This document shows positions 1 to 5,480 of a stretch of DNA of 5,480 bases, one piece after another. The stretch lies in assembly GCA_003509825.1 (NCBI GenBank), contig DOMT01000177.1, positions 283 through 5,762 of the forward strand, read 5' to 3'. The position numbers and the translations under genes are program-made. Source of the DNA: Coriobacteriia bacterium. Its GTDB lineage: Bacteria > Actinomycetota > Coriobacteriia > Coriobacteriales > UBA8131. Each line of letters opens with the position of its first letter. Positions within the stretch are counted from its first letter, which is position 1. A model generated the notes under the pieces. The model had not been told where the DNA came from. It saw only the letters and a list, made by a program, of their open reading frames with translations, and searched no databases.

Positions 1-1049
1 ACCCCGCCGGAATCTTCCACCTTTGACGCGTGGTACTCGGCGTCCTTGCTTTCCGGGAACAGGCGCAGCTCGTCGCGAAGCCACTGTATCACCGCGCCCG
101 CCACGAACACGCTGCCCTCCAGGGCATACTCGGTCTTCGACGGCGCTTTGGCATCCGCTTTGTCGGGTGCCGACGCCGCGATGGTCGTTATCAGTCGATG
201 CCCGGACTCGCAGGCTGTGTCTCCGGTATGCATGAGCAGAAAACAACCGGTGCCGTAGGTGTTTTTAGCCTGGCCGCTCTCGAAGCAACACTGCCCGAAC
301 AGCGCCGCCTGCTGATCTCCGGCAACGCCACGGATGGGGATACCCGCAGGCAAGCTAGGGTGCGCGGTAACGCCGAAATCGCCCGATGACGGACGCACCT
401 CGGGCAGCATCGCCTCGGGTACGTTAAAGGACTCGAGCAACCACGAATCCCATCTACCCTCATGGATGTTGTAAAGCATCGTACGACTGGCATTGGTGGG
501 GTCGGTGGCAAACACCGCTCCGTTTGTCAGCGCCCGAACGAGCCAGGTATCCACCGTGCCGAAAGCCAAACGACCCGCATCCGCAGCTTTGCGTGCACCG
601 GTCACGTTGTCGAGAATCCACTTGACCTTACCGGCAGAAAAATAAGCGTCGGGAATCAACCCGGTCTTTGCGGTGACGGTCGCGGCAAAGCCCTCCCGCT
701 CACAGAGCTCTTCGATGATGCGAGTGGTGCGGCGGCACTGCCACACGATAGCGTTGGTGAGGGGAACACCGCTCTCCTTATCCCAAACGATCGTGGTTTC
801 GCGTTGGTTGGTGATGCCTATGGCGTCGATCTGATCGGGCCCGACGGACCGCGCCACCAAAAGTTCGGTGAGCGCCGCCAGCTGCGACGACAAAATCTCC
901 ATCGGATCGTGCTCCACCCAGCCGGGTTGAGGGTAATACTGCGTGAGCGGATGCTGCGCCATACCACGGATTCTACCGCCGCGGTCGATCAAGACCGCAC
1001 GTGAACTCGTAGTACCCTGGTCCAGCGCGATAACGAACTTCTCCTTCAT
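1..1049 (-). CDS. glpK: Glycerol kinase, 3'-truncated by the window edge
   Basis: Glycerol kinase (FGGY family) phosphorylates glycerol with ATP to sn-glycerol 3-phosphate in the cytoplasm. The frame is open from the ATG at 1049 to the left edge: 349 codons plus two bases, against about 500 residues for the family, so the C-terminal third lies outside. Visible motifs are the N-terminal phosphate-binding DQGTTSSR (10-17), GWVEHDP, NQRETT with glycerol-binding Arg83 and Glu84, Tyr136 in DAYFS, the FGTVDTWL and TNASRTM blocks, AGDQQAALFGQ with catalytic Asp245, and KNTYGTGCF. The match to E. coli GlpK is nearly continuous. Oddities are about eight extra Ala/Lys/Asp-rich residues near 293-307, and Asp-Ala where most family members have Asp-Pro before Tyr136. 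A good ribosome binding site supports the start. No glpF or glpD is visible; any would be to the left of the window. Confidence 0.97.
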   Translation of the reverse strand, partial: MKEKFVIALDQGTTSSRAVLIDRGGRIRGMAQHPLTQYYPQPGWVEHDPMEILSSQLAALTELLVARSVGPDQIDAIGITNQRETTIVWDKESGVPLTNAIVWQCRRTTRIIEELCEREGFAATVTAKTGLIPDAYFSAGKVKWILDNVTGARKAADAGRLAFGTVDTWLVRALTNGAVFATDPTNASRTMLYNIHEGRWDSWLLESFNVPEAMLPEVRPSSGDFGVTAHPSLPAGIPIRGVAGDQQAALFGQCCFESGQAKNTYGTGCFLLMHTGDTACESGHRLITTIAASAPDKADAKAPSKTEYALEGSVFVAGAVIQWLRDELRLFPESKDAEYHASKVEDSGG

Positions 1050-1056
1050 CGATTCA

Positions 1057-1063
1057 CTCCTCC
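1057..1063 (-). promoter_or_regulatory. Ribosome binding site of glpK
   Basis: On the minus strand GGAGGAG lies seven bases before the ATG at 1049. It is a near-ideal Shine-Dalgarno match and fixes the glpK start. It begins just after an in-frame-looking TAG (1065-1067). Confidence 0.85.
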
Positions 1064-1129
1064 GCTACGGTTTTGTGGCACCCGATGCCACGCCGGCGCC
1101 TGCGATTTCTTCTTCGAGCAGTGTGCCGG

Positions 1130-1219
1130 CTACAATCGGCGTACGCAAGCGCAAAGCCCCGATTTCTCCAAGTATTCCGGAAGGTTGAGCACACCTCCGG
1201 AGCCGATCGGGTAAAAGCG
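1130..1219 (-). pseudogene. Possible decayed coding remnant upstream of glpK
   Basis: The 171-nt spacer between the small membrane protein and glpK has no clear promoter or terminator. On the minus strand, one frame (1219 to the TAG at 1130) reads as 29 residues including SGGVLNLPEYLEKSG and then CAC. This recalls the end of 2-keto-3-deoxy-6-phosphogluconate aldolases (a GGV, then N-L-x-E-Y-L, then A-C-G-G-S-W). A second frame downstream, ending at the TAG at 1065, reads GTLLEEEIAGAGVASGATKP and also looks protein-like. Neither has a start codon with a ribosome binding site, and the rest of an aldolase is absent. The resemblance is from memory and short, so chance is a serious alternative. 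Confidence 0.15.
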
Positions 1220-1220
1220 G

Positions 1221-1571
1221 CTACGGTGCGGAGGTCGGAGTTACCGTGGGGTTTATCTCCTTGATCGAAGGCTCCCGGGTGTCGTCGTAGAGCACCTGGG
1301 TTTGAAGAAGGGAAACATTGAGCAGGATCACGACCACCAAGGCGAATGTCAGCGCGAATATGCGGGCGATGATCTTCAGCTTCCTCAAGTCGGCGGCGAT
1401 ACCCGGGCCGGGCTGCTCCACGGCGGGTGTCTTGTAGCGCGTTCCACCGACGCCACGGGCGGATGACTGCCCGTGGATCGGCACTTTGTAACGACCCCCG
1501 GTGTACCCGGACTTTTCCACCTTTTCGTTCGATCGAAAATGCGATCCGCTATTTCTCGAGCTCCCGCCCAA
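1221..1571 (-). CDS. Uncharacterised 116-residue single-span membrane protein
   Basis: I do not recognise a family. The N-terminal 60 or so residues are hydrophilic, rich in Gly, Ser, Arg and Lys, with two similar short blocks, GGRYKVP (25-31) and GGTRYKTP (42-49). A basic stretch DLRKLKIIAR (61-70) leads into one transmembrane helix (about 70-91). A short polar tail of about 25 residues ends in a Pro/Thr-rich segment, TVTPTSAP. By the positive-inside rule the N-terminus should be cytoplasmic and the tail outside. The start is TTG at 1571, chosen because AGGGGG lies eight bases upstream; a GTG at codon 18 is the alternative. Residues 62-94 align without gaps to residues 41-73 of the C39-like protein encoded just upstream (12 of 33 identical), so the two share an anchor module. 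A promoter-like sequence precedes it. The single-span topology loosely recalls small divisome proteins, but nothing specific supports that. Confidence 0.72.
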   Translation of the reverse strand: MGGSSRNSGSHFRSNEKVEKSGYTGGRYKVPIHGQSSARGVGGTRYKTPAVEQPGPGIAADLRKLKIIARIFALTFALVVVILLNVSLLQTQVLYDDTREPSIKEINPTVTPTSAP

Positions 1572-1603
1572 AAGTATGGCCCCCTGAGAGTTAAATCATT
1601 CCC

Positions 1604-1632
1604 CTGATAAAGCCATTATAGCCCATAGTCAA
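1604..1632 (-). promoter_or_regulatory. Promoter-like sequence before the small membrane protein
   Basis: The spacer 1572-1674 is markedly AT-rich around 1610-1660. On the minus strand it holds a perfect TATAAT (1615-1620), though I see no good -35 at 16-18 bp from it. Alternatively TTGACT (1627-1632) is followed after 17 bp by TATCAG (1604-1609). Either would give a short leader of roughly 25-37 nt before the TTG start at 1571. The direct repeat TCAGGGG occurs at 1601-1607 and 1581-1587, exactly 20 bp apart, close to the start site; the second copy is part of the ribosome binding site. Promoter function is inferred from consensus only. Confidence 0.5.
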
Positions 1633-1674
1633 AATATATGTATTTTATGTTGATTTTACCGCTCGGGAGGTAGT

Positions 1675-2715
1675 TCAGTATGACAATGCGCGCTGCCCGT
1701 TTTGCTGCCAATAGTACCTGAACAGATCAACTCCCATGACCACATCCTTGCCTACCTGCGGGTCGTTGTACCAAACCTCCGTTGCACTGTAGCCGGTCAA
1801 TACAACCGTGTGATCCAGGGCGGGAGTCGTAATCCACATGCACACCGCTTTGCCGTCATCGAGAGAGGCCTGGATCGTCTCCCACGCACTTGCCGTCAGA
1901 TCGACGGCGCTCCCCGCGTAGCCCAGCACCACATTTGCGATACCCTGCGGCCGGACGATGCCTCCCAGGCCGTCGTAATTAGTGTAATACAAACTACCGG
2001 TAAACCCCTGATCGGGGTCGGGGGAATAACTGAGCCCCGCGGCAACGTCCTCCTTTGTGAGTTGCACGCCTGCATGTTGCAACATCATGGTGACCGACAC
2101 CACCTCGCAGCCGAAAGGCATATCGGGGTATTGCGAGGTATACGGAACATCCAAACGTGTTGTGAGCCAGCGCCCCGATTCATCGAAGCTGAACAACACG
2201 CCGTCGATCAAAACCTCGCCTACAGCCTTACTGCCATCGGCAAAGAGATAATAACGCGCATCGTCGGCGATCACCCAACCACCCTGAAACAATGTCGCTT
2301 CGGGGCTTGCAACGCCCGTTGCCGCGCCTTCGTCGCTTTCGTCTGTCGCCCGATCATCCTCCTCGGCGCTGCCTGCTGCGTCGCTTTCCGCAAGACCCGA
2401 AAGGTCTGCCGCTTCGCCGCCATAATCCCCATCGACGACCGAAATCACCACGGGTTCGTTCGATTGCGCCTCAACCAGGAGATGTTCTCCCCCTTCGAGT
2501 GTTTGCGCATCAAGCAAGGTGATATTGAGAGCCAGCGCAAGAAGGGCGGCGGCGGCAACACCGATTATTCTGATGTTAAGAATGAGTTTTCTGAAGTTCT
2601 TTGCAAGAGTGGCTGCCGACCAGTGGTTTCCGGCGGTACCGTCGAAGGCGGCGTCGATAACCGAACGCCTCCCCATCCTAGACGACTTCCCGATACCTCT
2701 TGGACGCGCTCCCAC
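1675..2715 (-). CDS. Membrane-anchored C39-like cysteine peptidase with cell-wall-binding-type repeat
   Basis: This is a likely surface-exposed papain-like cysteine peptidase of the C39_2 type (YvpB-like); the substrate is unknown. Order of parts: a basic cytoplasmic N-terminus (1-50); one transmembrane helix (about 51-69) with no obvious signal-peptidase site; a region to about 98; a very acidic low-complexity linker (about 99-135); a Trp/Tyr/Gly repeat resembling choline- or glucan-binding repeats (about 145-183, GGWVIADDARYYLFADG then DGVLFSFDESGRW); and the peptidase domain (about 187-346). In the peptidase domain FGCEVVS gives nucleophile Cys203, LDHTVVLTGY gives His302, and YNDP gives Asp318, in the expected order. 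The start taken is GTG at 2715, where GGTGG lies about seven bases upstream and an in-frame TGA closes the frame above it. ATG at 2676 (codon 14) is a credible alternative that keeps the helix. It is 121 nt below ychF and has no clear promoter of its own. Confidence 0.85.
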   Translation of the reverse strand: MGARPRGIGKSSRMGRRSVIDAAFDGTAGNHWSAATLAKNFRKLILNIRIIGVAAAALLALALNITLLDAQTLEGGEHLLVEAQSNEPVVISVVDGDYGGEAADLSGLAESDAAGSAEEDDRATDESDEGAATGVASPEATLFQGGWVIADDARYYLFADGSKAVGEVLIDGVLFSFDESGRWLTTRLDVPYTSQYPDMPFGCEVVSVTMMLQHAGVQLTKEDVAAGLSYSPDPDQGFTGSLYYTNYDGLGGIVRPQGIANVVLGYAGSAVDLTASAWETIQASLDDGKAVCMWITTPALDHTVVLTGYSATEVWYNDPQVGKDVVMGVDLFRYYWQQNGQRALSY

Positions 2716-2817
2716 AACTCCACCACCATATCAAGTTGTCGGCCGGCGAGCTGAAAGGCATCAAAAGAGAGGCTCCCCCCGCGCCGGACAACAAAACCAC
2801 GATACCCCCCGGAAGTA

Positions 2818-2829
2818 CCGATCGATCGG
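2818..2829. repeat. 12-bp perfect palindrome after ychF
   Basis: CCGATCGATCGG lies eight bases beyond the ychF stop codon. It has no loop and no following T-run, so it is not a convincing intrinsic terminator. The rest of the 2716-2836 spacer is GC-rich with runs of G on the minus strand, and I could identify neither a terminator nor a promoter there. Confidence 0.4.
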
Positions 2830-2836
2830 CGCTTCC

Positions 2837-3901
2837 CTAAACGTTGAACTTGAAGTGCATCACATCGCCGTCTTGCACGATGTAATCCTTGCCTTCGAGC
2901 CGCATCTTACCGGCCGCCCGGGCACCCGCCTCACCGTTTCCCGCAATAAAATCATTATAACCGATAGTCTCAGCCTTGATAAACCCGCGCTCGAAGTCGG
3001 TATGGATCACGCCGGCGGCCTGCGGCGCCTTGGCACCGACGGGTACGGTCCAGGCCCTGACCTCGACTTCGCCCGCGGTAAAGTAGGATTGCAAACCGAG
3101 CAGTTGATAGGCGGCTTTGATCAGACGCTCCAGCCCCGACTGCTCAAGGCCCATCATCTCCAAAAATTCCTTGGCCTCGGTAGCGTCCATGTCGATGATT
3201 TCCGACTCGACCTTGGCACTGATGGGAATCGGGCTCACGCCGTCGATCGCCTCGGGCTGTGAGGCGGCTTGATCCTCATCGACGTTGGCCACATAAAGCA
3301 TCGGCTTCATGGTGAGCAAGTGCAGGTCATAGATGTGTTCGCGCTGCTCGTCGGTCATATCGAAGCGCAGTGCCCGATGACCCTCGTTGAGCCAACCCTG
3401 TAGCTCTTTAACGGTCTCGAGTTTAGCTGCCAGATTCTTGTCGCGCTTGGCTTCCTTCTCCAGGCGCGGAATGGCCTTTTCCACGGTTGCCAGGTCGGCC
3501 AGTATCAGTTCGGTCTTGATGATATCCACATCACGGACGGGGTCGCTCTCACCTTCGACATGGATGACATTGCCGTCGGAGAAGTAACGCAGCACCTCCA
3601 CGATAGCGTCGGTTTCGCGGATGTTGGCCAAGAACTGATTGCCGAGCCCCTCACCTTTGTTGGCGCCTTTTACCAACCCTGCGATGTCCAAAAACTCCAC
3701 CGTGGCCGGCAGAATGCGAGCGGGTTTGACGATCTCGGCCAGCTTATGCAGGCGCTCGTCGGGAACCTCCACCACGCCGACGTTGGGCTCGATGGTCGCA
3801 AAGGGGTAATTCGCAGCCAGCCCACCCTTGCGGGTCAGCGCCGTAAACAAGGTGGACTTGCCCACATTCGGCAACCCGACGATCCCTATCGATAAAGCCA
3901 T
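2837..3901 (-). CDS. ychF: Redox-regulated ATPase YchF (OLA1 family)
   Basis: YchF is a conserved cytoplasmic P-loop protein of the Obg-related class that hydrolyses ATP rather than GTP and associates with ribosomes. The product is 354 residues, close to the usual 360 or so. Visible motifs are the P-loop GLPNVGKST (9-17), [14 protein letters not shown], the family-specific switch [17 protein letters not shown] (72-88), the [15 protein letters not shown] block, and NVDE (206-209), the NxxE variant of the G4 motif associated with adenine specificity. Between the G3 and G4 motifs is a charged, probably coiled-coil segment. A TGS domain (about 273-354) ends in the hallmark [20 protein letters not shown] five codons upstream (3916) also opens the frame. 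I take the ATG at 3901 because the family begins [11 protein letters not shown] and AGGAAG (3906-3911) sits just before it. A terminator lies between this gene and the one upstream, so it is probably transcribed on its own. Confidence 0.97.
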   Translation of the reverse strand: MALSIGIVGLPNVGKSTLFTALTRKGGLAANYPFATIEPNVGVVEVPDERLHKLAEIVKPARILPATVEFLDIAGLVKGANKGEGLGNQFLANIRETDAIVEVLRYFSDGNVIHVEGESDPVRDVDIIKTELILADLATVEKAIPRLEKEAKRDKNLAAKLETVKELQGWLNEGHRALRFDMTDEQREHIYDLHLLTMKPMLYVANVDEDQAASQPEAIDGVSPIPISAKVESEIIDMDATEAKEFLEMMGLEQSGLERLIKAAYQLLGLQSYFTAGEVEVRAWTVPVGAKAPQAAGVIHTDFERGFIKAETIGYNDFIAGNGEAGARAAGKMRLEGKDYIVQDGDVMHFKFNV

Positions 3902-3905
3902 GCAA

Positions 3906-3911
3906 CTTCCT
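3906..3911 (-). promoter_or_regulatory. Ribosome binding site that sets the ychF start
   Basis: On the minus strand AGGAAG precedes the ATG at 3901 by four bases (six from AGGA). It overlaps the codons that would follow a GTG start at 3916, which favours the shorter protein beginning MALSIG. Confidence 0.75.
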
Positions 3912-3936
3912 TTCACATATCCTGTGATGTTATGAT

Positions 3937-3958
3937 AAAAAACGGTTTGCGGCCGTCT
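3937..3958 (-). terminator. Rho-independent terminator of the purM-purN-DedA operon
   Basis: Three bases past the stop codon of the TVP38-like gene, the minus strand reads AGACGG, a seven-base loop CCGCAAA, then CCGTTTTTT. This is a six-pair stem with one G-T wobble, running into six Ts. The stem is short but position and T-run fit an intrinsic terminator. It separates the purine operon from ychF. Confidence 0.65.
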
Positions 3959-3961
3959 GAA

Positions 3962-4783
3962 TCAGTTTGTCTTTTCCACGTCTTCTTCGTGGTGTTTTTC
4001 CGGTAAAACACGCTTCATCAACGCGTTTACCAGAGCAATGACCTTTTGATTGAAGAAGATGCCGATGATACCCAAACCGCCGAATATGATGGCGACGATG
4101 GCCATGGCCAGATAGTCGCCCTCCCTGAAGGCCGTGACGACGAAGGTGGTGGCAAAGATCGCCGGCGCACGACCGATGGTTGAAAGCACGAAAAAGGTGC
4201 TCGGACGCATGTCGGTAAGCGGCACCACGTAGCTGAAAACGTCTTTAGGCAGCCCGGGAATGAGGTAGAGGATGAACACCAGGGCGTTGAGGTTTTTGCT
4301 CTCATGCAGGAACTTGAACCGTCCCGAATCCTTATCGCCGATCATGCCTTGCACAAAGGGAGCACCCAGCTTACGCACGAGGTAAAACACGCAGATGGAG
4401 CCGAACAACGCACCGGCCAGCGTGATGAATCCGCCGCCGATCGTGCCGTAAACGTAGCCGATAGCCGCCTGGGCCGCCTCGCCGGGAATGAAAGCGATGA
4501 CGATCTGTATCAGCTGGATGCCCAGGCAGATCAAAATACCGAACGGGCCGGCGTCCAAAATCGCCTTCTCCAGCTCCGCAACCAGATTCTCGGTACCCAT
4601 GTTGACGATGACCACGGCCACGAAAATACTGATCACCACGACGAGCAGGAAGAACACCAAAAGACCGATGAACTTGACCTTGTCGGCCGAGGACACGGCC
4701 TTTTTGGTTTTTGCGCTTGCGGCAGGCTCGCCTACCACGGCTCTATTTTCTTGTTCGTTTGAATCCGTCTGCTCCTGTTTCAT
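3962..4783 (-). CDS. TVP38/TMEM64 family (DedA superfamily, VTT domain) membrane protein
   Basis: This is a polytopic inner-membrane protein of 273 residues. The hydrophilic N-terminus (1-35) is followed by a first helix (about 37-61), then hydrophobic segments at about 81-99, 102-136, 166-186, 197-217 and 225-244, and a charged tail with HHEED. The family signature is visible: FIPGEAAQAAIGYVYG (98-113), Gly-rich GGGFITLAGALFGS, then YLIPGLPKDVFSYV and the IGRAPAIFATTFV block. These match the VTT/SNARE-associated domain with its re-entrant loops. Members are linked to lipid scrambling or flipping and membrane homeostasis; the substrate here cannot be read from sequence. It starts four bases after the purN stop. 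AAGGA lies 12 bases upstream inside purN, a long spacing, so translation is probably coupled to purN. Confidence 0.92.
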   Translation of the reverse strand: MKQEQTDSNEQENRAVVGEPAASAKTKKAVSSADKVKFIGLLVFFLLVVVISIFVAVVIVNMGTENLVAELEKAILDAGPFGILICLGIQLIQIVIAFIPGEAAQAAIGYVYGTIGGGFITLAGALFGSICVFYLVRKLGAPFVQGMIGDKDSGRFKFLHESKNLNALVFILYLIPGLPKDVFSYVVPLTDMRPSTFFVLSTIGRAPAIFATTFVVTAFREGDYLAMAIVAIIFGGLGIIGIFFNQKVIALVNALMKRVLPEKHHEEDVEKTN

Positions 4784-4787
4784 GTTT

Positions 4788-5393
4788 TCAGCTTATCCTT
4801 ACTCTGCGATCCTCGTCGACGGCAACCCTACCTTCGGCAATAAGCTGTAACGTTTTCGGATACAGGACGTGTTCAACCGCATGCATCCGCTCCTCCAGTG
4901 ACTGTAGGCTCTCGCCCTCCTCGATGACCAGCGCCTCCTCCGCGATGATCGGCCCCTCGTCGTAGGCGGCGTTGGCAAAATGCACCGTGATACCCGTGAC
5001 CTTGACCCCGGAGCTATAGGCGTCGGCGATGCCGTGGGCACCGGGAAACGACGGCAAAAGTGCAGGATGGATGTTGATGACCCTGTCCGGGAAGACGTTC
5101 AAAATCGGACCTGTGACCATACGCATATACCCCGCCATGACGATGTATTGCGCGCCGGCACCAAGCATCTCTTCAGCGATGAGCTCGTCGGCAGCCGTTT
5201 GGTTGTTGTAGACCTCGCGGGTGAGCCCGATGGTCGCTATGCCCGCATCGTGCGCCCGCTTAAGCCCGAGCGCGTCGGGTTTGGATGATATGACCAAGAC
5301 CACCTCGGCGTCGAGATCGCCTGCCGCGATGGCGTCGATGATGGCTTGCAGATTGGTTCCCGAACCCGAGATAAGTACGCCGAGTTTTATCAT
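4788..5393 (-). CDS. purN: Phosphoribosylglycinamide formyltransferase
   Basis: PurN transfers a formyl group from 10-formyltetrahydrofolate to glycinamide ribonucleotide (GAR), giving FGAR, the third step of de novo purine synthesis, in the cytoplasm. The 201-residue length is typical. Motifs: the substrate phosphate-binding loop ISGSGTNLQAI (8-18), the folate-side MAGYMRMV (86-93), INIHPALLPSFPGAHG with catalytic Asn107 and His109, and TGITVHFANAAYDEGPII with catalytic Asp145. These align with Asn106, His108 and Asp144 of E. coli PurN. The ATG at 5393 is preceded by AGGA at an eight-base spacing. It follows purM by 10 nt, an order common in bacteria, and precedes the TVP38-like gene by 4 nt. 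Confidence 0.97.
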   Translation of the reverse strand: MIKLGVLISGSGTNLQAIIDAIAAGDLDAEVVLVISSKPDALGLKRAHDAGIATIGLTREVYNNQTAADELIAEEMLGAGAQYIVMAGYMRMVTGPILNVFPDRVINIHPALLPSFPGAHGIADAYSSGVKVTGITVHFANAAYDEGPIIAEEALVIEEGESLQSLEERMHAVEHVLYPKTLQLIAEGRVAVDEDRRVRIS

Positions 5394-5394
5394 T

Positions 5395-5406
5395 TAGGAT
5401 ATCCTA
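5395..5406. repeat. Perfect 12-bp palindrome spanning the purM stop and the purN ribosome binding site
   Basis: TAGGATATCCTA is its own reverse complement. On the minus strand its first three bases are the purM stop codon TAG and its AGGA is the likely Shine-Dalgarno sequence of purN. It could be chance at this length. As RNA a loopless 12-mer would not fold well on its own. Confidence 0.5.
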
Positions 5407-5480
5407 TCCCTTGGCCCGGTAGCGCACCTGCGGCTCGGCCGCTTCGTCCACGGACCGCACGATCGAACCGATGCGAAAGA
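5404..5480 (-). CDS. purM: Phosphoribosylformylglycinamidine cyclo-ligase, C-terminal end only
   Basis: The last 24 codons of a gene enter from the right edge and end at TAG (5404-5406). The peptide reads FRIGSIVRSVDEAAEPQVRY and then RAKG. An IG-x-[IV] strand followed by a short charged stretch and a V-R-Y-type ending is the usual close of AIR synthetases (PurM), which make aminoimidazole ribonucleotide from FGAM with ATP. The stretch is too short to prove identity alone. The call leans on the position ten bases upstream of purN, since purM-purN is a widespread gene pair. Confidence 0.75.
   Translation of the reverse strand, partial: FRIGSIVRSVDEAAEPQVRYRAKG

Noticed and set aside
1092..1130. 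GCCGGC repeated at both ends of a 39-bp segment upstream of glpK
   Set aside because: The hexamer is itself palindromic and common in GC-rich DNA; the implied loop of 27 bases gives no convincing structure.
1177..1200. Imperfect inverted repeat (CCGGAAGG and CCTCCGG) after the small membrane protein
   Set aside because: The stem needs a bulge and is not followed by a T-run on the minus strand, so it is not called a terminator.
2519..2754. A minus-strand frame overlapping the C39-like gene start, beginning ATG at about 2731 and reading MVVELWERVQEVSGS
   Set aside because: It is attractive for about 15 residues but lacks a ribosome binding site, soon becomes Pro/Thr/Ser-rich shadow sequence, and would sit wholly over the better-supported N-terminus and helix of the C39-like protein.
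1702..2754. Long 350-codon plus-strand open frame opposite the C39-like gene
   Set aside because: It is an antisense shadow with Arg/Cys/His-rich composition and no domain-like blocks; the opposite strand has a clear domain architecture.
2519..3262. Plus-strand open frame of 247 codons opposite ychF
   Set aside because: It is the complement of a highly conserved gene, has no recognisable motif, and arises from the GC-rich codon bias.
3902..3916. GTG at 3916 as ychF start
   Set aside because: It would add MKGSC, which the family lacks, and the ribosome binding site AGGAAG would fall inside the coding sequence. The ATG at 3901 fits better.

Overview
All recognisable genes in this window lie on the minus strand, so transcription runs from high to low coordinates. 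The sequence is moderately GC-rich (by eye, high fifties percent). A tentative reading is an actinobacterium of the Coriobacteriia/Eggerthellaceae type. This rests on general protein character: an anchored, acidic-linker C39-like surface protein with a cell-wall-binding-type repeat, next to a Gram-positive-like purM-purN order. No rRNA or other marker is present, so the assignment is an inference.

Layout in transcription order: (1) the last 24 codons of purM, then purN, then a TVP38/TMEM64 (DedA-superfamily) membrane protein. The gaps are 10 and 4 nt, and a hairpin plus six-T terminator follows, so this looks like one operon that places a membrane protein behind two purine-synthesis genes. 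(2) ychF, the ATPase of the OLA1/YchF family, whose start is best set at 3901 rather than at the upstream in-frame GTG. (3) A 346-residue membrane-anchored C39-like cysteine peptidase with a predicted extracytoplasmic catalytic domain. (4) An AT-rich spacer with a promoter-like sequence, then a 116-residue single-span membrane protein with a TTG start that I cannot assign to a known family. (5) A 171-nt spacer that may hold decayed coding sequence, then glpK (glycerol kinase), which runs off the left edge after 349 codons.

The housekeeping genes (purM, purN, ychF, glpK) are ordinary. The unusual part is the central pair. The C39-like protein and the 116-residue protein share a gapless 33-residue juxtamembrane and transmembrane stretch (12 identities by eye) but have unrelated flanks. 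This suggests a shared anchor module joined to different cargo. No mobile element, CRISPR array, tRNA or rRNA was seen.
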